Source: Streptococcus mitis | GTDB taxonomy: Bacteria; Bacillota; Bacilli; Lactobacillales; Streptococcaceae | DNA: 64,000 nt | Reading direction: 5' to 3' | NCBI RefSeq assembly: GCF_002860865.1 | Contig: NZ_PKIE01000001.1 | Location: 62,001-126,000, forward strand | In this document: positions 38,416-45,919 of the stretch, in pieces | Numbering within the stretch: the stretch's first letter is position 1 | Layout: the number at the start of each line of letters is the position of its first letter | Notes under the pieces: generated by a model | Databases searched by the model: none | What the model was told of the DNA's origin: nothing | Seen by the model: the letters and a program-made list of their open reading frames with translations, nothing else | Program-made: the position numbers and the translations under genes

Positions 38416-38886
38416 ATGTGCCTGATTTGCCAGAGAATTGCCCTCATCAAAGCTGGGAAAAATCCTTACTTTGTAAGAGAGTTGGAAACAGGATACCTTG
38501 TAATCGGAGATCACCAGTATTTTGCAGGCTATAGTCTCTTTCTAGCCAAGGAACATGTCACCGAATTGCATCACTTGAAAAAGGAAACGAGACTCCGTTT
38601 TCTAGAAGAAATGAGTGTGGTTCAAGAGGCAGTTGCTATTGCCTTTGCTGCTGAGAAAATGAATATCGAACTTCTAGGAAATGGCGATGCCCATCTTCAT
38701 TGGCATCTGTTTCCTAGACGGACAGGTGATATGAATGGTCACGGTCTAAAGGGTCGTGGACCAGTCTGGTGGGTTCCCTTTGAAGAAATGACAGCAGAAA
38801 CCTGCAAAGCAAAACCGGAAGAGATTAAAAGATTAGTCGAATGTTTATCGTCAGAAGTAGATAAACTATTAGAAATAAAGGAGTAG
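38416..38886 (+). CDS. HIT-family nucleotide hydrolase/transferase
   Basis: This 156-residue protein has the histidine triad HLHWHLFPR, a variant of HxHxHxx with Trp inside, and an N-terminal MCLICQRI zinc-like Cys pair. It probably acts on nucleotide phosphoesters; the substrate is unknown. Tightly packed between pepA and dacB, suggesting one transcript. Confidence 0.87.
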   Translation: MCLICQRIALIKAGKNPYFVRELETGYLVIGDHQYFAGYSLFLAKEHVTELHHLKKETRLRFLEEMSVVQEAVAIAFAAEKMNIELLGNGDAHLHWHLFPRRTGDMNGHGLKGRGPVWWVPFEEMTAETCKAKPEEIKRLVECLSSEVDKLLEIKE

Positions 38887-38888
38887 AA

Positions 38889-39605
38889 ATGAAAAAAAGA
38901 TACCTTATCTTGACAGCTTTGCTAGCCTTGAGTCTAGCAGCTTGTTCACAAGAAAAAGTAAAAAATGAAGATGGCGCAGCTAAGACAGAACAAACAGCTA
39001 AAGATGATGGAACAGTCGATAGTAAATCTCAAGGAGCTGCCCAGAAAAAAGCAGAAGTGGTTAACAAAGGAGACTACTACAGCATCCAAGGCAAATACGA
39101 TGAAATCATCGTAGCCAACAAACACTATCCATTGTCAAAAGACTATAATCCAGGGGAAAATCCAACAGCCAAGGCTGAGTTGGTCAAGCTCATCAAAGCT
39201 ATGCAAGAGGCAGGTTTCCCAATCAGTGATCATTACAGTGGCTTTAGAAGTTATGAAACTCAGACCAAACTCTATCAAGATTATGTCAATCAAGATGGGA
39301 AAGAAGCTGCCGACCGTTATTCTGCTCGACCTGGCTATAGCGAACACCAGACAGGTTTAGCCTTTGATGTGATTGGGACAAATGGTGATTTGGTGACAGA
39401 AGAAAAAGCGGCCCAATGGCTCTTGGACCATGCGGCTGATTATGGTTTTGTTGTTCGTTATCTCAAAGGAAAGGAAAAGGAAACAGGCTATATGGCTGAA
39501 GAATGGCACCTTCGTTATGTCGGAAAAGAAGCAAAAGAAATAGCTGCAAGTGGTCTCAGTTTGGAAGAATACTATGGATTTGAAGGCGGAGATTACGTCG
39601 ATTAA
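38889..39605 (+). CDS. dacB: L,D-/D,D-carboxypeptidase lipoprotein (LdcB/DacB)
   Basis: This 238-residue protein has a lipoprotein leader with lipobox LAAC (residues ~17-20), then a charged linker and an M15B (VanY-like) domain. That domain has SGFRSYETQ, SEHQTGLAFD (H and D zinc ligands) and EEWHLRY (catalytic E, ligand H). It trims stem tetrapeptides to tripeptides in the wall, working alongside other pneumococcal carboxypeptidases. The stop codon lies at the edge of a BOX repeat. Confidence 0.92.
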   Translation: MKKRYLILTALLALSLAACSQEKVKNEDGAAKTEQTAKDDGTVDSKSQGAAQKKAEVVNKGDYYSIQGKYDEIIVANKHYPLSKDYNPGENPTAKAELVKLIKAMQEAGFPISDHYSGFRSYETQTKLYQDYVNQDGKEAADRYSARPGYSEHQTGLAFDVIGTNGDLVTEEKAAQWLLDHAADYGFVVRYLKGKEKETGYMAEEWHLRYVGKEAKEIAASGLSLEEYYGFEGGDYVD

Positions 39606-39758
39606 TACTCTTCGAAAATCAAATTCAAACCACGTCAGCGTCGCCTTGCCGTATGTGTAGGATACTGACTACGTCAGTTCCATCTACAACCTCAAAACAG
39701 TGTTTTGAGCAACCTGCGGCTAGCTTCCTAGTTTGCTCTTTGATTTTTATTGAGTATA
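39603..39758 (-). repeat. BOX element (one boxB unit)
   Basis: About 156 bp, from TAATACTCTTCGAAAATC to TTTTTATTGAGTATA, in reverse orientation, with one boxB hairpin unit (CTGACTACGTCAG). It begins in the dacB stop codon. Confidence 0.92.
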
Positions 39759-39775
39759 AAAAATAAACTTTTCTC

Positions 39776-39803
39776 TTGCAATTCTAGATAAATAGTGTAT
39801 AAT
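39776..39803 (+). promoter_or_regulatory. rplK-rplA promoter
   Basis: TTGCAA (39776-39781), a 16-nt spacer and TATAAT (39798-39803). The leader starts near 39810. Confidence 0.75.
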
Positions 39804-39827
39804 AGATGGGTATGTGAAAAGCATACT

Positions 39828-39866
39828 TGTGGGAGGTAAAAATCTTTAATTACCGCAAAAACCACA
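39828..39866 (+). promoter_or_regulatory. Candidate ribosomal protein L1-binding site before rplK
   Basis: Outer helix GTGG/CCAC (39829-39832 with 39862-39865); asymmetric loop of GA (5') against GCAAAAA (3'); inner helix GGTAA/TTACC (39835-39839 with 39850-39854). The 5' strand GTGGGAGG and the 3' pattern CC-(7 nt)-CCAC resemble the L1-binding helix of 23S rRNA (GUGGGAGG…CCUUGAAAUACCAC in E. coli, from memory). It sits just before the AAAGGAGG of rplK, so L1 binding would block initiation. Confidence 0.72.
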
Positions 39867-39881
39867 AAGGAGGATTTAAAA

Positions 39882-40307
39882 ATGGCTAAAAAAGTCGAAA
39901 AACTTGTAAAATTGCAAATCCCTGCTGGTAAAGCTACACCAGCTCCACCGGTTGGACCTGCTCTTGGTCAAGCTGGTATCAACATCATGGGATTCACAAA
40001 AGAGTTCAACGCTCGTACAGCTGACCAAGCTGGTATGATCATTCCAGTTGTTATCTCAGTTTACGAAGATAAATCATTTACTTTCATCACTAAAACACCA
40101 CCAGCTGCTGTTCTTTTGAAAAAAGCTGCAGGTGTTGAAAAAGGATCAGGTACACCTAACAAAACTAAAGTTGCTACAGTTACTCGTGCACAAGTACAAG
40201 AAATTGCAGAAACTAAGATGCCAGATTTGAACGCAGCAAACGTAGAGTCTGCAATGCGTATGATCGAAGGTACTGCTCGTTCTATGGGATTCACTGTTGT
40301 TGACTAA
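39882..40307 (+). CDS. rplK: 50S ribosomal protein L11
   Basis: This 141-residue protein has the L11 hallmarks [21 protein letters not shown] and GINIMGF at the N-terminus, and the C-terminal rRNA-binding [10 protein letters not shown] and [12 protein letters not shown]. It forms the GTPase-associated stalk base. AAAGGAGG precedes the start. The rplK-rplA order is standard. Confidence 0.97.
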   Translation: MAKKVEKLVKLQIPAGKATPAPPVGPALGQAGINIMGFTKEFNARTADQAGMIIPVVISVYEDKSFTFITKTPPAAVLLKKAAGVEKGSGTPNKTKVATVTRAQVQEIAETKMPDLNAANVESAMRMIEGTARSMGFTVVD

Positions 40308-40334
40308 TCAATAACACAGTAGAAAATCTCACAG

Positions 40335-40434
40335 CAGTCTATTAGTTGCTTTTCATACTAGGCAAGTGACTGATGCTTGTACTTGGGTACAGCAAGGGAA
40401 TTTAACGACGTAGGAAAAGAAAAATAATAGACTG
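40335..40434 (+). other. Structured rplK-rplA intercistronic RNA domain
   Basis: CAGTCTATTA (40335-40344) and TAATAGACTG (40425-40434) form a perfect 10-bp closing helix. It encloses further pairs, including CTTGTAC…GTACAGCAAG (~40376-40394). Together with the L1-like site downstream, the 207-nt spacer is much longer and more structured than a plain intercistronic gap. Confidence 0.6.
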
Positions 40435-40468
40435 ATAACCCGCAAGACTTCATCATTTCGAGGAGTGA

Positions 40469-40497
40469 CGTGGGAGATGAAAATCGATTGAACCACT
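40469..40497 (+). promoter_or_regulatory. Candidate second L1-binding site before rplA
   Basis: GTGG/CCAC (40470-40473 with 40493-40496) encloses GA (5') against GATTGAA (3') and an inner GAT-GAAA-ATC hairpin (40476-40485). The same 2-nt/7-nt asymmetric loop appears before rplK. It ends 4 nt before AAGGAG of rplA. Confidence 0.66.
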
Positions 40498-40514
40498 TAC
40501 AAGGAGAATAGAAA

Positions 40515-41204
40515 ATGGCTAAAAAAAGCAAACAACTTCGTGCTGCTCTTGAGAAAATCGACAGCACAAAAGCATACAGCGTAGAAGAAGCTGTAGCACT
40601 TGCAAAAGAAACTAACTTTGCAAAATTTGACGCAACTGTAGAAGTTGCTTACAACTTGAACATCGACGTTAAAAAAGCTGACCAACAGATCCGTGGAGCA
40701 ATGGTATTGCCAAACGGTACTGGTAAAACTTCACGCGTTCTTGTTTTCGCACGCGGTGCAAAAGCTGAAGAAGCAAAAGCTGCTGGTGCAGACTTTGTTG
40801 GTGAAGATGACCTTGTTGCTAAAATCAACGACGGTTGGTTGGACTTCGACGTAGTTATCGCTACACCTGACATGATGGCTCTTGTTGGACGTCTTGGACG
40901 TGTCCTTGGACCACGTAACTTGATGCCAAACCCTAAAACTGGTACTGTAACAATGGATGTTGCAAAAGCGGTTGAAGAGTCTAAAGGTGGTAAAATCACT
41001 TACCGTGCTGACCGTGCAGGTAACGTTCAAGCAATCATCGGTAAAGTATCATTTGAAGCTGAAAAATTGGTTGAAAACTTCAAAGCTTTCAACGAAACAA
41101 TCCAAAAAGCAAAACCAGCTACAGCTAAAGGAACTTACGTAACAAACTTGACTATTACAACTACTCAAGGTGTTGGTATCAAAGTTGACGTAAACTCACT
41201 TTAA
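40515..41204 (+). CDS. rplA: 50S ribosomal protein L1
   Basis: This 229-residue protein has typical length and motifs: [20 protein letters not shown] and [16 protein letters not shown]1 binds the 23S rRNA L1 stalk and, in many bacteria, its own mRNA as a repressor. Two candidate L1 sites lie in this operon. A terminator follows. Confidence 0.97.
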
Positions 41205-41223
41205 TCAGTAGTTTATATCAGAT

Positions 41224-41250
41224 AACGAGTACGAAAGTGCTCGTTTTTTT
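41224..41250 (+). terminator. Terminator of rplK-rplA
   Basis: AACGAGTAC (41224-41232) pairs with GTGCTCGTT (41237-41245), one G-U pair, around GAAA, followed by seven T residues. Confidence 0.88.
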
Positions 41251-41510
41251 AGGTACGACGGGCTGTCGTATATCTGAGGTGTAATTCCTCCGTAGGCACC
41301 CGCTACCGGTGAACCCAATAGCGATTCCCAAGCCTGACTATCGTGAGGTAGCGGGGATAGGAAGGGATAGAGAAATCGTGGCTCTACGAACAGGAAGGTG
41401 GAGGTTCGTATAGCGGATGAAGAAGAGAGCAATTCCAAAGTACAAAAATAGTCGTAACCTGAATGTGTAAATGATGGGAGGAATTGAATTCGAACTAGAG
41501 AGGTAATAAT
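41251..41510 (+). other. Unassigned GC-richer segment, possibly a group II intron or mobile remnant
   Basis: No protein gene is visible. The segment is richer in G and C than its surroundings. It has a TACGAC/GTCGTA hairpin (41254-41270) and an inverted GCTACC/GGTAGC pair (~41311 and ~41346). It also has runs such as GAACAGGAAGGTGGAGGTTCG and AGCAATTCCAAAGTACAAAA that resemble group II intron domain I text, by recollection only. No reverse transcriptase is present. It lies at a junction between genes that are not neighbours in reference pneumococci. Confidence 0.3.
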
Positions 41511-41598
41511 AAATTTATGCTATAGTCATGGTGGTTTGTATGCGTTTGATTATAGTTCATCAAATAATAGATTAGAATTGTTAGATAATATCATTTTA

Positions 41599-41607
41599 TG
41601 TTATAAT
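41599..41607 (+). promoter_or_regulatory. Promoter of the methyltransferase gene
   Basis: Extended -10 TGT-TATAAT (-10 at 41602-41607), 23 nt before the ATG. A frame upstream (…SHGGLYAFDYSSSNNRLELL…, ~41500-41630) is open into this region and may be the tail of a lost gene. Confidence 0.55.
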
Positions 41608-41630
41608 GAAGAAAAAATAGAGGTGTTCAA

Positions 41631-42389
41631 ATGTCAGAAGCAGGTCATAAGTTTTTAGCAAAACTAGGGAAAAAACGCTTACGTCCAGGTGGAAAACGTG
41701 CTACAGATTGGTTAATTGCGGAAGGAGGATTTTCAAAAGAAAAGAGAATACTAGAAGTTGCGTGTAATAGGGGAACTACAGCAATTGAGTTGGCACAGCG
41801 TTTTGGTTGTAAGATAACTGCTGTTGATATGGATGCTCAAGCTTTAGAAGTGGCTAAAAAATCTGCTGAAACGGCAGGTGTTGCTCATTTAATCAGTTTT
41901 GAAAGAGCTAATGCAATGAAACTTCCTTATGAAGATACTAGTTTTGATATTGTTATAAATGAAGCTATGCTGACTATGCAAGCCGATCAAGCTAAGAAAA
42001 AATGTGTAATGGAATATCTAAGGGTTTTAAAACCTGAGGGTCTTCTCTTGACACATGATGTGCTTCTTAAGGAAGCTAAAGAGTCTGTCAGACAGGAACT
42101 GTCACAAGCAATTCATGTAAATGTGGGTCCTTTAACTCAAGATGGTTGGGAAGAGGTGATGATAGAATCAGGTTATTGTGATGTGAAAGTATTGACTGGT
42201 GAAATGACATTAATGAAATTATCGGGTATGATTTATGACGAAGGTTGGCTAGGAACCTTGAAAATTTGTGTAAATGCTTGTAAAAAGGAGAATAGAAAGC
42301 AGTTTTTAACTATGTATAAAATGTTTGATAAGAATAAACAGAACTTGGGCTTTATTGCTATGGCTAGTCATAAATCGTCAAATCGTTAG
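41631..42389 (+). CDS. Class I SAM-dependent methyltransferase
   Basis: This 252-residue protein has motif I ILEVACNRGTTAIEL (residues ~40-54), an acidic end of strand 2 (AVDMDA) and motif post-I/II LPYEDTSFDIVINEAML, as in UbiE/Methyltransf_11 proteins. The substrate is unknown. It is transcribed from its own promoter and lies before apt. Confidence 0.87.
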   Translation: MSEAGHKFLAKLGKKRLRPGGKRATDWLIAEGGFSKEKRILEVACNRGTTAIELAQRFGCKITAVDMDAQALEVAKKSAETAGVAHLISFERANAMKLPYEDTSFDIVINEAMLTMQADQAKKKCVMEYLRVLKPEGLLLTHDVLLKEAKESVRQELSQAIHVNVGPLTQDGWEEVMIESGYCDVKVLTGEMTLMKLSGMIYDEGWLGTLKICVNACKKENRKQFLTMYKMFDKNKQNLGFIAMASHKSSNR

Positions 42390-42434
42390 ATAATCATTGA
42401 AGTTAACTTTTCCTTTTTTCTTTCTTAAAAAATA

Positions 42435-42443
42435 TGCTATAAT
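42435..42443 (+). promoter_or_regulatory. apt promoter
   Basis: Extended -10 TGC-TATAAT (-10 at 42438-42443), 32 nt before the ATG. Confidence 0.6.
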
Positions 42444-42475
42444 AGAGAGTAAAAAACTTTGAAAGAAAGAAAAAG

Positions 42476-42988
42476 ATGAATTTAAAAGATTACATTGCAA
42501 CAATTGAAAATTATCCGAAGGAAGGTATTACTTTCCGTGATATTAGTCCTTTGATGGCTGATGGAAATGCTTATAGCTACGCTGTTCGTGAAATCGTTCA
42601 GTATGCTACTGACAAGAAAATTGACATGATCGTGGGACCTGAGGCTCGTGGTTTTATCGTGGGCTGTCCAGTTGCCTTTGAGTTGGGAATTGGTTTTGCG
42701 CCTGTTCGTAAGCCAGGTAAATTGCCACGCGAAGTTATTTCCGCTGACTATGAAAAAGAGTACGGTGTTGATACCTTGACTATGCATGCTGACGCCATTA
42801 AGCCAGGTCAACGTGTTCTTATCGTAGATGACCTCTTAGCAACAGGTGGAACTGTTAAGGCAACCATCGAGATGATTGAAAAACTTGGTGGTGTTGTAGC
42901 AGGCTGTGCCTTCCTTGTTGAATTGGATGAATTGAACGGCCGTGAAAAAATCGGTGACTACGATTACAAGGTTCTTATGCATTATTAA
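42476..42988 (+). CDS. apt: Adenine phosphoribosyltransferase
   Basis: This 170-residue protein has the PRPP-binding motif [13 protein letters not shown] (residues ~118-130) and the Apt segment [14 protein letters not shown]. It converts adenine plus PRPP to AMP for purine salvage. Monocistronic, with its own promoter and terminator. Confidence 0.96.
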   Translation: MNLKDYIATIENYPKEGITFRDISPLMADGNAYSYAVREIVQYATDKKIDMIVGPEARGFIVGCPVAFELGIGFAPVRKPGKLPREVISADYEKEYGVDTLTMHADAIKPGQRVLIVDDLLATGGTVKATIEMIEKLGGVVAGCAFLVELDELNGREKIGDYDYKVLMHY

Positions 42989-42991
42989 TCA

Positions 42992-43014
42992 AAAACAGTC
43001 CCTAGGGCTGTTTT
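42992..43014 (+). terminator. Terminator of apt
   Basis: AAAACAG pairs with CTGTTTT around CCCTAGGG, followed by TC-rich sequence. Confidence 0.75.
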
Positions 43015-43061
43015 CTCTACATTAGGATATAAAAATAGACTATAGCTAGTTAGAGAAAAAC

Positions 43062-43095
43062 TATAATTGAAAACTATATCTTCTTGCAGTATAAT
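43062..43095 (+). promoter_or_regulatory. metA promoter overlapped by a degenerate MET-box
   Basis: TTGAAA (43067-43072), a 17-nt spacer and TATAAT (43090-43095) form a good promoter. TATAATTGAAAACTATA (43062-43078) matches 14 of 17 positions of the MET-box and covers the -35. The transcript leader to metA is about 265 nt and contains a BOX element. Confidence 0.7.
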
Positions 43096-43125
43096 AAAAG
43101 GACTAAGTGTTTGAGATTTAGTTTC

Positions 43126-43320
43126 ATACTCAATGAAAATCAAAGAGCAAACTAGGAAACTAGCCGCAGGCTGCTCAAAGTACAGCTTTGAGGTTGCAGA
43201 TAAAACTGACGAAGTCAGCTCAAAACACTGTTTTGAGGTTGTGGATAGAACTGACGAAGTCAGTAACATATCTACGGCAAGGCAACGTTGACGCGGTTTG
43301 AAGAGATTTTCGAAGAGTTT
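43126..43320 (+). repeat. BOX element (two boxB units) in the metA leader
   Basis: About 195 bp, from ATACTCAATGAAAATC to GATTTTCGAAGAGTTT, with two boxB units. It lies between the metA promoter and its start codon. Confidence 0.92.
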
Positions 43321-43366
43321 CAAACATATGCAATTATTCCTGAAAGAATACAGTTAGGAGAGGGTT

Positions 43367-44311
43367 ATGCCGATTCGAATTGATAAAAAATTACCAGCTG
43401 TTGAGATTTTACGGACAGAGAACATCTTTGTCATGGATGATCAACGTGCTGCCCACCAAGATATCCGCCCTTTGAAGATTTTAATTTTAAATCTCATGCC
43501 ACAAAAAATGGTCACAGAGACCCAGTTGTTACGCCATTTGGCTAATACACCCCTGCAACTGGATATAGATTTTCTCTATATGGAGAGCCATCGTTCTAAA
43601 ACAACTCGTTCAGAGCACATGGAGACCTTCTATAAAACTTTTCCAGAGGTTAAGGATGAGTATTTTGATGGCATGATTATCACGGGTGCTCCAGTTGAGC
43701 ATTTACCATTTGAGGAAGTGGACTATTGGGAGGAATTCAGTCAGGTAATCGAGTGGTCCAAGACCCATGTCTATTCGACCCTTCATATCTGTTGGGGGGC
43801 TCAGGCTGGTCTTTATCTGCGTTATGGAGTGGAAAAATACCAGATGGACAGTAAGTTATCGGGTATCTATCCTCAGGACACCCTAAAAGAGGGTCACCTT
43901 CTCTTTAGAGGCTTTGACGATAGCTACGTAGCTCCTCATTCTCGGCATACGGAGATTTCTAAGGAAGAGATTCTGAATAAGACCAATCTCGAAATTTTAT
44001 CAGAAGGACCTCAGGTTGGGGTTTCGATTTTGGCCAGTCGGGATTTACGAGAAATTTATAGTTTTGGGCATTTGGAGTATGATCGTGATACCCTGGCAAA
44101 AGAGTATTTCCGAGATCGTAATGCAGGTTTGGATCCTCATATTCCAGAAAATTACTTTAAGGATGATGATGTCAACCAGACACCTTGTCTTTGTTGGTCT
44201 TCATCAGCAGCCCTCTTTTTCAGTAACTGGGTAAACTATGCTGTCTATCAGGAGACGCCTTTTGACTGGAGAAAGATAGAAGATGATGCATCTGCATATG
44301 GGTATTTATAA
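43367..44311 (+). CDS. metA: Homoserine O-acyltransferase MetA
   Basis: This 314-residue protein has the MetA/MetAS core: [15 protein letters not shown], the nucleophile [14 protein letters not shown] (Cys ~142) and a late catalytic His/Glu in SFGHLEYD. It activates homoserine as a succinyl or acetyl ester for methionine synthesis; many Firmicute members use acetyl-CoA. RBS GGAG is at about 43356. The MET-box upstream links it to metEF control. Confidence 0.94.
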   Translation: MPIRIDKKLPAVEILRTENIFVMDDQRAAHQDIRPLKILILNLMPQKMVTETQLLRHLANTPLQLDIDFLYMESHRSKTTRSEHMETFYKTFPEVKDEYFDGMIITGAPVEHLPFEEVDYWEEFSQVIEWSKTHVYSTLHICWGAQAGLYLRYGVEKYQMDSKLSGIYPQDTLKEGHLLFRGFDDSYVAPHSRHTEISKEEILNKTNLEILSEGPQVGVSILASRDLREIYSFGHLEYDRDTLAKEYFRDRNAGLDPHIPENYFKDDDVNQTPCLCWSSSAALFFSNWVNYAVYQETPFDWRKIEDDASAYGYL

Positions 44312-44319
44312 GAGGAATT

Positions 44320-44997
44320 ATGACATATTTAGACGCTTTTAAATCAGGGAACTTGGTTTTACCGAGTGCCCTGCTCTTGCATTTTAAGGAACTCTTTCCT
44401 TCAAGCGATGATTTTTTAGTCTGGCAATTTTTCTATTTGCAAAATACGACAGGTTTGGAAGAAATGTCGCCAAGTCAGATTGCTGAAAGGATTGGCAAGG
44501 AAATTTCGGATGTCAACCAGTCCATTTCCAACTTGACAGAGAGGGGACTGCTCCAGTATCGTACTATCGAATTAAATGGCGAAATTGAATTGCTCTTTGA
44601 TGCTAGTTTGGCTTTGGAACGTTTAGATAACTTGCTTGGAGCTCCTACTTCGAGTTCAGACCAGTTGACACCTCAAAACCAGCTCAAGGATTTGGTAGAA
44701 ACCTTTCAACAGGAGTTGGGACGTTTGTTGACGCCTTTTGAAATTGAGGATTTGACCAAGACCCTAAAAGAAGATGGGACCAGTGCTGACTTGATTAAGG
44801 AAGCTCTTCGTGAAGCTGTTTTGAATGGAAAACCAAACTGGAAGTACATTCAGGCGATTTTGAGAAATTGGCGCCATGAAGGAATCAAGAGTGTGGCTCA
44901 AATTGAGGCTAAGCGGGCAGAAAGAGAAGCAAGCAATCCTCAGATGACACAGGTATCGGCAGATTTCAGAAATGCCATGGATCTCTGGAAGGATTAA
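44320..44997 (+). CDS. dnaD: DnaD-domain primosomal protein
   Basis: This 225-residue protein has an N-terminal winged-helix domain (SPSQIAERIGKEISDVNQSISNLTERGLL, residues ~50-78) and a C-terminal DnaD/DnaB2 domain (LTPFEIEDLTKTL…YIQAILRNW). It helps load the replicative helicase at oriC and at stalled forks in Firmicutes. It begins 8 nt after metA. Confidence 0.9.
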   Translation: MTYLDAFKSGNLVLPSALLLHFKELFPSSDDFLVWQFFYLQNTTGLEEMSPSQIAERIGKEISDVNQSISNLTERGLLQYRTIELNGEIELLFDASLALERLDNLLGAPTSSSDQLTPQNQLKDLVETFQQELGRLLTPFEIEDLTKTLKEDGTSADLIKEALREAVLNGKPNWKYIQAILRNWRHEGIKSVAQIEAKRAEREASNPQMTQVSADFRNAMDLWKD

Positions 44998-45030
44998 TCC
45001 GTGTAAGCAGGCTTGAAATCCGAGTAAGAT

Positions 45031-45059
45031 TTGCAAGCTGTGTCTAATTGTGATAAAAT
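45031..45059 (+). promoter_or_regulatory. tpiA promoter
   Basis: TTGCAA (45031-45036), 17-nt spacer and TGA-TAAAAT (-10 at 45054-45059). Confidence 0.65.
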
Positions 45060-45094
45060 AAATAGAAAATAAATTGAAAAAAGAGGTATGTGAA

Positions 45095-45853
45095 ATGTCA
45101 CGTAAACCATTTATCGCTGGTAACTGGAAAATGAACAAAAATCCAGAAGAAGCTAAAGCATTCGTTGAAGCAGTTGCATCAAAACTTCCTTCATCAGATC
45201 TTGTTGAAGCAGGTATCGCTGCTCCAGCTCTTGATTTGACAGCTGTTCTTGCTGCTGCTAAAGGTTCAAACCTTAAAGTTGCTGCTCAAAACTGCTACTT
45301 TGAAAATGCAGGTGCTTTCACTGGTGAAACTAGCCCACAAGTTTTGAAAGAAATCGGTACTGACTACGTTGTTATCGGTCACTCAGAACGCCGTGACTAC
45401 TTCCATGAAACTGACGAAGATATCAACAAAAAAGCAAAAGCAATCTTTGCAAACGGTATGCTTCCAATCATCTGTTGTGGTGAGTCACTTGAAACTTACG
45501 AAGCTGGTAAAGCTGCTGAGTTTGTAGGTGCTCAAGTATCTGCTGCATTAGCTGGATTGACTGCTGAACAAGTTGCTGCATCAGTTATCGCTTACGAGCC
45601 AATCTGGGCTATCGGTACTGGTAAATCAGCTTCACAAGACGATGCACAAAAAATGTGTAAAGTTGTTCGTGACGTTGTAGCTGCTGACTTCGGTCAAGAA
45701 GTTGCAGACAAAGTTCGTGTTCAATACGGTGGTTCTGTTAAACCTGAAAACGTTGCTTCATACATGGCTTGCCCAGACGTTGACGGTGCCCTTGTTGGTG
45801 GTGCGTCACTTGAAGCAGAAAGCTTCTTGGCTTTGCTTGACTTTGTAAAATAA
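45095..45853 (+). CDS. tpiA: Triosephosphate isomerase
   Basis: This 252-residue glycolytic enzyme interconverts DHAP and glyceraldehyde-3-phosphate. It has GNWKMNK (Lys), IGHSERR (His), the catalytic [11 protein letters not shown] (Glu and the flexible loop) and the phosphate loop YGGSV. The ATG at 45095 is chosen; the frame's earlier ATG adds only seven leader residues. The codon choice is that of a highly expressed gene. Confidence 0.97.
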   Translation: MSRKPFIAGNWKMNKNPEEAKAFVEAVASKLPSSDLVEAGIAAPALDLTAVLAAAKGSNLKVAAQNCYFENAGAFTGETSPQVLKEIGTDYVVIGHSERRDYFHETDEDINKKAKAIFANGMLPIICCGESLETYEAGKAAEFVGAQVSAALAGLTAEQVAASVIAYEPIWAIGTGKSASQDDAQKMCKVVRDVVAADFGQEVADKVRVQYGGSVKPENVASYMACPDVDGALVGGASLEAESFLALLDFVK

Positions 45854-45871
45854 TCAGTAGCAAAAGCTAGG

Positions 45872-45905
45872 TGGAACAGCATTCAGATGTCTGTTCCATT
45901 TTTTA
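45872..45905 (+). terminator. Terminator of tpiA
   Basis: TGGAACAG (45872-45879) pairs with CTGTTCCA (45891-45898), followed by a T-run. Confidence 0.88.
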
Positions 45906-45919
45906 TAGGAGAGGAAAGA

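Noticed and set aside
41205..41438. 77-codon minus-strand frame after rplA
   Set aside because: It covers a terminator and the unassigned block, with no ribosome site or recognisable domain.
45887..45919. ATG upstream of lytC as the start codon
   Set aside because: It falls in the loop of the tpiA terminator; TTG 45920 has a good ribosome site and begins a signal peptide.
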